Shown here: positions 63,439-64,000 of the stretch, piece by piece
How positions within the stretch are numbered: the first letter of the stretch is position 1
How the letters are laid out: each line of letters opens with the position of its first letter
Assembly: GCA_963709355.1 (NCBI GenBank)
Contig: CAVPVY010000005.1
Coordinates: 558,001 to 622,000 of the forward strand
Direction of reading: 5' to 3'
Length of the DNA: 64,000 bases
Source of the DNA: PLOWO2-12-38-17 sp963709355
GTDB taxonomy: Bacteria; Planctomycetota; Brocadiia; Brocadiales; Brocadiaceae
Made by a program: the position numbers and the translations under genes
Notes under the pieces: model-generated
Told to the model about the DNA's origin: nothing
What the model saw: the letters and a program-made list of their open reading frames with translations, nothing else
The model's database searches: none

Positions 63439-63469
63439 AAATTAACGAGGCTTTAAGCCTCGTTAATTT
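63439..63469 (-). terminator. Terminator hairpin between the his promoter and hisD
   Basis: Near-perfect 15-bp inverted repeat (63439-63453 with 63455-63469; core aacgaggc/gcctcgtt), on the minus strand followed at once by ttttt and then by the hisD ribosome-binding site. It is not at the end of a gene on this strand apart from the transposase 200 bases upstream, so it is either a stop for IS transcription or a leader attenuator. Confidence 0.8.
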
Positions 63470-63604
63470 ATTAAATTACGGGTTGCTGATTTAATTTTTA
63501 AGGAATTTTAAACCGCCTGTAATTGAGACACCTCGCTTTAGTACAGCTTGTTGGATTATTTAAATGTGTAAAATATATTATATAAACCTTTGGTAAAAGA
63601 AGGG

Positions 63605-63633
63605 ATTATATTTGTTATTTGAAATAATGTCAA
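63605..63633 (-). promoter_or_regulatory. Consensus vegetative promoter of hisD-hisC-hisB
   Basis: Minus strand: TTGACA (63633-63628), 17-base spacer, TATAAT (63610-63605), both hexamers perfect. Start near 63598, giving a leader of about 178 bases that contains the terminator hairpin. It lies 34 bases beyond the transposase stop codon. Confidence 0.75.
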
Positions 63634-63666
63634 TAAACCCAGTATAAAATATTTTTAGGGTCTTGA

Positions 63667-64000
63667 CTAGCACAGAGGGTATTTTCTAAACATTTTTAAT
63701 AGTATAGCATAAATATTTTCATTACGATGATTAAATCTGAATTCACATTCTTTAAGGTGCAGATAGAAAGTATTTTGAGGCACACCATGAAACTTTTGAA
63801 GTCGCCTTTTAGAATAAGACCAGAAGGACTCTATGCCATTAATATGACTCTTATCATTAGCAAACTCATCATCACCGTGCTTAACCCTATAGTGCTTCTC
63901 ATAGCCGATATCTACCAGTCCGCTATAGCCTCTCCATTGGTCAGAATGAATAATGCTTTCAGGAGATACCTTGCCTCTAATAATGGCTTGCAGCGTGGCT
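63667..64000 (-). CDS. IS1595-family (ISXO2-like) transposase, 3' part
   Basis: The frame enters from outside the window and ends at 63667, giving the last 110 residues of an ISXO2-like transposase: HSDQWRGYSGL with the second acidic residue of the DDE/N triad, HYRVKHGDDEFAN, the downstream catalytic region HINGIESFWSYSKRRLQKFHG, and the closing ECEFRFNHRNENIYAILLK. The N-terminal zinc ribbon and first Asp lie beyond the edge. No lesion is seen in the visible part, so the element may be intact. Terminal inverted repeats cannot be confirmed without the other end; the right end probably lies within 63635-63670. Confidence 0.88.
   Translation of the reverse strand, partial: ATLQAIIRGKVSPESIIHSDQWRGYSGLVDIGYEKHYRVKHGDDEFANDKSHINGIESFWSYSKRRLQKFHGVPQNTFYLHLKECEFRFNHRNENIYAILLKMFRKYPLC

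Noticed and set aside
1..64000. CRISPR array, rRNA operon, prophage or biosynthetic cluster
   Set aside because: No direct-repeat array, no rRNA sequence, and no run of phage or NRPS/PKS genes is visible.

Overview
The window reads as a chromosomal segment of an AT-rich planctomycete, most likely an anammox bacterium of the Brocadiales (Kuenenia/Brocadia/Jettenia type). This rests on several things together: repeated ammonium-transporter/PII modules, two different candidate nitrite transporters (an HPP protein and a FocA/NirC protein) beside large sensor proteins, a planctomycete/verrucomicrobial marker family (38029-38466), c-type cytochrome biology, and planctomycete-like housekeeping genes. 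No species marker such as rRNA is present, so the placement is an inference.

Layout. 0-4.8 kb: a sigma-54 response regulator, molybdopterin genes moaA-moaC, and on the minus strand a metallophosphoesterase and a degenerate protein-kinase-like gene. 5.2-13.2 kb: the nitrogen block, amt1-glnK1-terminator-amt2, a tldD/pmbA relic, a cyclic-di-GMP-I (GEMM-I) riboswitch with its own promoter and terminator ahead of a diheme cytochrome c gene, an amt3 pseudogene with one nonsense codon and four frameshifts, and an intact glnK2. 13.2-24.8 kb: mixed housekeeping genes (pgeF, mtnP, polX, bioA, SAM hydroxide adenosyltransferase, a 59-residue Cys-rich protein, an M48 protease, tRNA-Gly(CCC), a radical SAM protein, a TMTC-like TPR membrane protein, a Xer recombinase). 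25-29.6 kb: pabB-pabC (folate) and nifU-nifS (Fe-S assembly). 29.8-46.2 kb: HtrA/DegP protease, a degenerate PLD-fold protein, a TPR protein, tilS, DUF192, a formylglycine-generating-enzyme pseudogene, the planctomycete marker, yaaT(PSP1)-metG, a sigma factor, an outer-membrane barrel and argG. 46.5-58.9 kb: a B12-type radical SAM protein, then the sensory/nitrite-transport block (dCache-PAS-GAF histidine kinase, sigma-54 response regulator, HPP transporter, kinase-less dCache-HAMP-triple-PAS sensor, coiled-coil membrane protein, degenerate receiver, FocA/NirC). 58.9-64 kb: a secreted eight-bladed propeller, hisD-hisC-hisB on the minus strand, and the 3' part of an IS1595-family transposase running off the window.

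How the parts work together. Ammonium import and its PII control sit in one cluster. Nitrite import appears to be wrapped in a signalling cassette in which two paralogous periplasmic sensors (one a kinase, one without kinase) flank the transporters. Several vegetative promoters of the TTGACA-16/18-TATAAT type are readable ahead of housekeeping operons. Gene decay is concentrated in three places: tldD/pmbA, amt3 and the FGE-like gene.

Most notable: the c-di-GMP riboswitch on a cytochrome gene, the kinase-less sensor plus degenerate receiver beside NirC, the two PII proteins that differ at the uridylylation tyrosine, and a terminator hairpin between the his promoter and hisD.
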